Shown piece after piece: positions 62,412 through 64,000 of a stretch of 64,000 bases of DNA; within the stretch, counting starts at the first letter, position 1; the number at the start of each line of letters is the position of its first letter. The stretch is taken from the NCBI RefSeq assembly GCF_016746095.1, contig NZ_JAERTY010000007.1, positions 62,001 to 126,000 on the forward strand. Reading direction: 5' to 3'. The DNA is from Sphingobacterium faecale (GTDB lineage: Bacteria; Bacteroidota; Bacteroidia; Sphingobacteriales; Sphingobacteriaceae). A program made the position numbers and the translations under genes. Under the pieces are notes generated by a model. That model was not told the DNA's origin and did not search any database. It saw nothing but the letters and a program-made list of their open reading frames with translations.

Positions 62412-62567
62412 ATGGAAAATTTAAACGAACAAGAGATGATCAACTGCAACGGTGGTGATGCAGGATCAAAAGCAGGAGCTAAATTATTCGGTCGCGCAGT
62501 AGGCCTCGCTATCGGAGGACCGATTGCAGCAGCTTATTATGCTGGATGTGATTTAGGTTGGTGGTAG
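62412..62567 (+). CDS. Double-glycine-leader peptide, bacteriocin-like
   Basis: A 51-residue precursor (55 if started at 62400). The leader NLNEQEMINCNGG ends in Gly-Gly, and the core is small, hydrophobic and Gly/Ala-rich (GSKAGAKLFGRAVGLAIGGP and a C-terminal AAYYAGCDLGWW), with GxxxG-like spacings as in class II bacteriocins. It is intact and ends at a terminator. An exporter gene is not in the window. Target and activity are unknown; a signalling role is the alternative. Confidence 0.65.
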   Translation: MENLNEQEMINCNGGDAGSKAGAKLFGRAVGLAIGGPIAAAYYAGCDLGWW

Positions 62568-62575
62568 TATACTAT

Positions 62576-62616
62576 AAAAGGACTGGATCTCTATGAGGTC
62601 CAGTCCCTTTTATTTT
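62576..62616 (+). terminator. Rho-independent terminator after the peptide cluster
   Basis: AAAAGGACTGGA pairs with TCCAGTCC-CTTTT around a 12-base loop with one bulge, followed by T-rich sequence. Confidence 0.85.
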
Positions 62617-62644
62617 TTCAATATTAATAGAGGCGTGTTTACGA

Positions 62645-63031
62645 ATGAAGTTTGATATTTATTTTTATAAAAGGCCACATACGTATATCATTGTATTACT
62701 TACGGTTTTCTATGCTTTAAATAGACATTTCATACGTCCTTATATTAGAGCGGAGTATCCTGATTGGAAAGTTGTACAGTTGATACTCAGTTCGTTGCCT
62801 AATTTTTTAGGGTCTCTTATATTGTATATTTTTATTACACGTATTTTGATCGGATATAATGGACTAAGAGCCTCTTTGTTTATTGTAGGCTACTCCGTTT
62901 TCCATGAAGTCATAAATGTCTGGTTGGACAATATTCGATTCGACTGGAATGATATCATGGCAAGTATATTAGCTGTTATTGTTTCAGGGTTAATTGATTA
63001 TACCATTTCCCTTAAAAGACTGAGCGCATAG
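62645..63031 (+). CDS. Small membrane protein, VanZ-like pattern
   Basis: A 128-residue protein with about four membrane helices (15-35, 45-65 around SLPNFLGSLILYIFI, 72-92, 100-122) and a basic tail (LKRLSA). The segment FHEVINVWLDNIRFDWNDIM resembles the Glu and Arg/Asp signature of VanZ-family proteins. Placed after a bacteriocin-like peptide it could be an immunity protein, which is inference. Its last 34 bases overlap the end of mfd on the other strand. Confidence 0.65.
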   Translation: MKFDIYFYKRPHTYIIVLLTVFYALNRHFIRPYIRAEYPDWKVVQLILSSLPNFLGSLILYIFITRILIGYNGLRASLFIVGYSVFHEVINVWLDNIRFDWNDIMASILAVIVSGLIDYTISLKRLSA

Positions 63032-64000
63032 TCTATCGTGTTGATATTGCTCAGTGCTATTCTTAACTGTCCCTTTACTTCTTTTAAGTTGCTGATGCTT
63101 GGGTGCTTTTGTACAAAAGCCAATACTTTACCAAACTGATTGGATTCAAAGTAAGCGGATTTAGGATTGTTGACAAAATACCCCTTGAGCGTCTGCTTTT
63201 TAAATGAAATCTTTTCGAAACCTATTTCTTTGCCAAGCCATTGTAATCGTAGCGTATTAAATAGCTCGAATACTGGAGGAGGAATAGGACCGAATCTATC
63301 TTCTAGCGCTTTTATAAATGTACCTAGCTGTGTTTCATTTTCTAGTTTGGCTATATCGTTATATAGATTGTAACGTTCGCTTATATTAGTCACATATTCG
63401 TCCGGTATCATTACTTCCAGGTCGGTGTCGATCTGCGTAAATGTCACATATTTCCGATTTTGTTCATCCTCGAAAAGCTCACTAAATTCATCTTCTTTAA
63501 GTTCTTGTACAGCTTCGTCCAAAATCTTATTGTACATTTCGAATCCTATTTCTGCAATAAAGCCAGATTGTTCACCGCCCAACAGATTACCCGATCCTCG
63601 TATATCGAGATCGCGCATGGCTACGTTGAACCCTGATCCTAACTCTGAAAACTCTTCAATGGCGGATAGACGTTTGTAAGCCTCTGGTGTCAGGGTGGAA
63701 AGAGGAGGGCTGAGCAGGTAACAAAATGCTTTTTTATTGGATCGTCCCACACGACCTCTCATCTGGTGCAGATCACTCAGGCCAAACATATGGGCGTGGT
63801 TGATGATAATTGTGTTGGCATTGGGGATGTCCAAGCCTGCTTCGATGATGGTCGTTGCTACCAATACGTCAAAATCATGATTGATAAATTTTAGCATTAC
63901 ATCCTCTAGATCGTCGCCTTCGAGTTGTCCGTGTGCAACGCCAACTTGGGCTCCAGGGACTAGTTTTTGAATCATAGCCCCTAATTGTTTGAGATCCGCC
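62998..64000 (-). CDS. mfd: Transcription-repair coupling factor Mfd, C-terminal part (5' end outside window)
   Basis: The last 333 residues of Mfd; the frame stays open to base 64000 upstream of the Met at 63975. It shows the end of the RecG-like helicase (VGVAHGQLEGDDLEDVMLKF, TTIIEAGLDIPNANTIIINH, QMRGRVGRSNKKAFCYLL, DIRGSGNLLGGEQSGFIAEI) and the D7 autoinhibitory domain (IPDEYVTNISERYNLYNDIA, LEDRFGPIPPPVFELFNTLR). Mfd removes stalled RNA polymerase and recruits UvrA. Convergent overlap of 34 bases with the small membrane-protein gene. Confidence 0.96.
   Translation of the reverse strand, partial: ADLKQLGAMIQKLVPGAQVGVAHGQLEGDDLEDVMLKFINHDFDVLVATTIIEAGLDIPNANTIIINHAHMFGLSDLHQMRGRVGRSNKKAFCYLLSPPLSTLTPEAYKRLSAIEEFSELGSGFNVAMRDLDIRGSGNLLGGEQSGFIAEIGFEMYNKILDEAVQELKEDEFSELFEDEQNRKYVTFTQIDTDLEVMIPDEYVTNISERYNLYNDIAKLENETQLGTFIKALEDRFGPIPPPVFELFNTLRLQWLGKEIGFEKISFKKQTLKGYFVNNPKSAYFESNQFGKVLAFVQKHPSISNLKEVKGQLRIALSNINTIDYALSLLREMV

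Overview
The window is chromosomal DNA from a Bacteroidota bacterium, most likely a Sphingobacteriaceae member (Sphingobacterium/Pedobacter type). The evidence is low G+C, TonB-dependent receptors with SusC-like N-terminal domains, many lipoproteins and TlpA/DUF4369 thioredoxins, Bacteroidota promoter elements of the TAnnTTTG kind with few Shine-Dalgarno sites, a long NagB fused to a LmbE/PIG-L domain, and the DUF4876, DUF4374, DUF4293, DUF4407 and DUF2147 families. The assignment rests on protein recognition only.

Layout. 1-6910: an outer-membrane operon (end of a TonB-dependent receptor, a DUF4876-like lipoprotein, a DUF6850-like barrel, and a gingipain-like C25-fold protein fused to HEAT repeats). 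6911-10900: a decayed accessory island with a 13-unit repeat array of exact 21-bp period, a broken C39-like/VKOR gene, a TlpA-like lipoprotein, a double-glycine-leader peptide with eight core cysteines, a 120-bp direct repeat and a TolC-like relic. 10920-15847: a SRPBCC protein, then on the minus strand a small secreted protein and two more C25-like/HEAT paralogues that lack the catalytic His and Cys. 15983-25839: housekeeping genes (xseAB, a serine hydrolase with an M19 dipeptidase, an ECF sigma factor with a membrane partner, radA, a TlpA, nagB). 26034-34971: a siderophore region (TonB siderophore receptor, AraC regulator, and a receptor/DUF4374/PepSY set like XusABC), with four related palindromes in front of its transcription units. 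35024-55554: mostly core genes (kbl, typA, ecotin, a DUF4407 protein, M3 peptidase, ABC exporter, truA, ung, an Lrp regulator, sufBCD). 55555-64000: a 690-bp gap with a long hairpin, a fibronectin-III-like protein, tRNA-Gly(GCC), an FAD oxidoreductase, LemA and two TPM proteins, a DUF4369/TlpA, a second cluster of double-glycine-leader peptides, a VanZ-like membrane protein and the 3' end of mfd.

How the parts fit. Two loci pair double-glycine-leader peptides with TlpA-type thioredoxins. In the first, a VKOR relic (disulfide formation), a TolC-like relic (export) and a cysteine-rich peptide suggest a decayed module for making and exporting disulfide-bonded peptides. The C25/HEAT family has one member with an apparent His-Cys dyad beside a TonB receptor and two dyad-less paralogues across the island, an arrangement I do not know as a described system. 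The iron block looks like a regulated xenosiderophore uptake locus.
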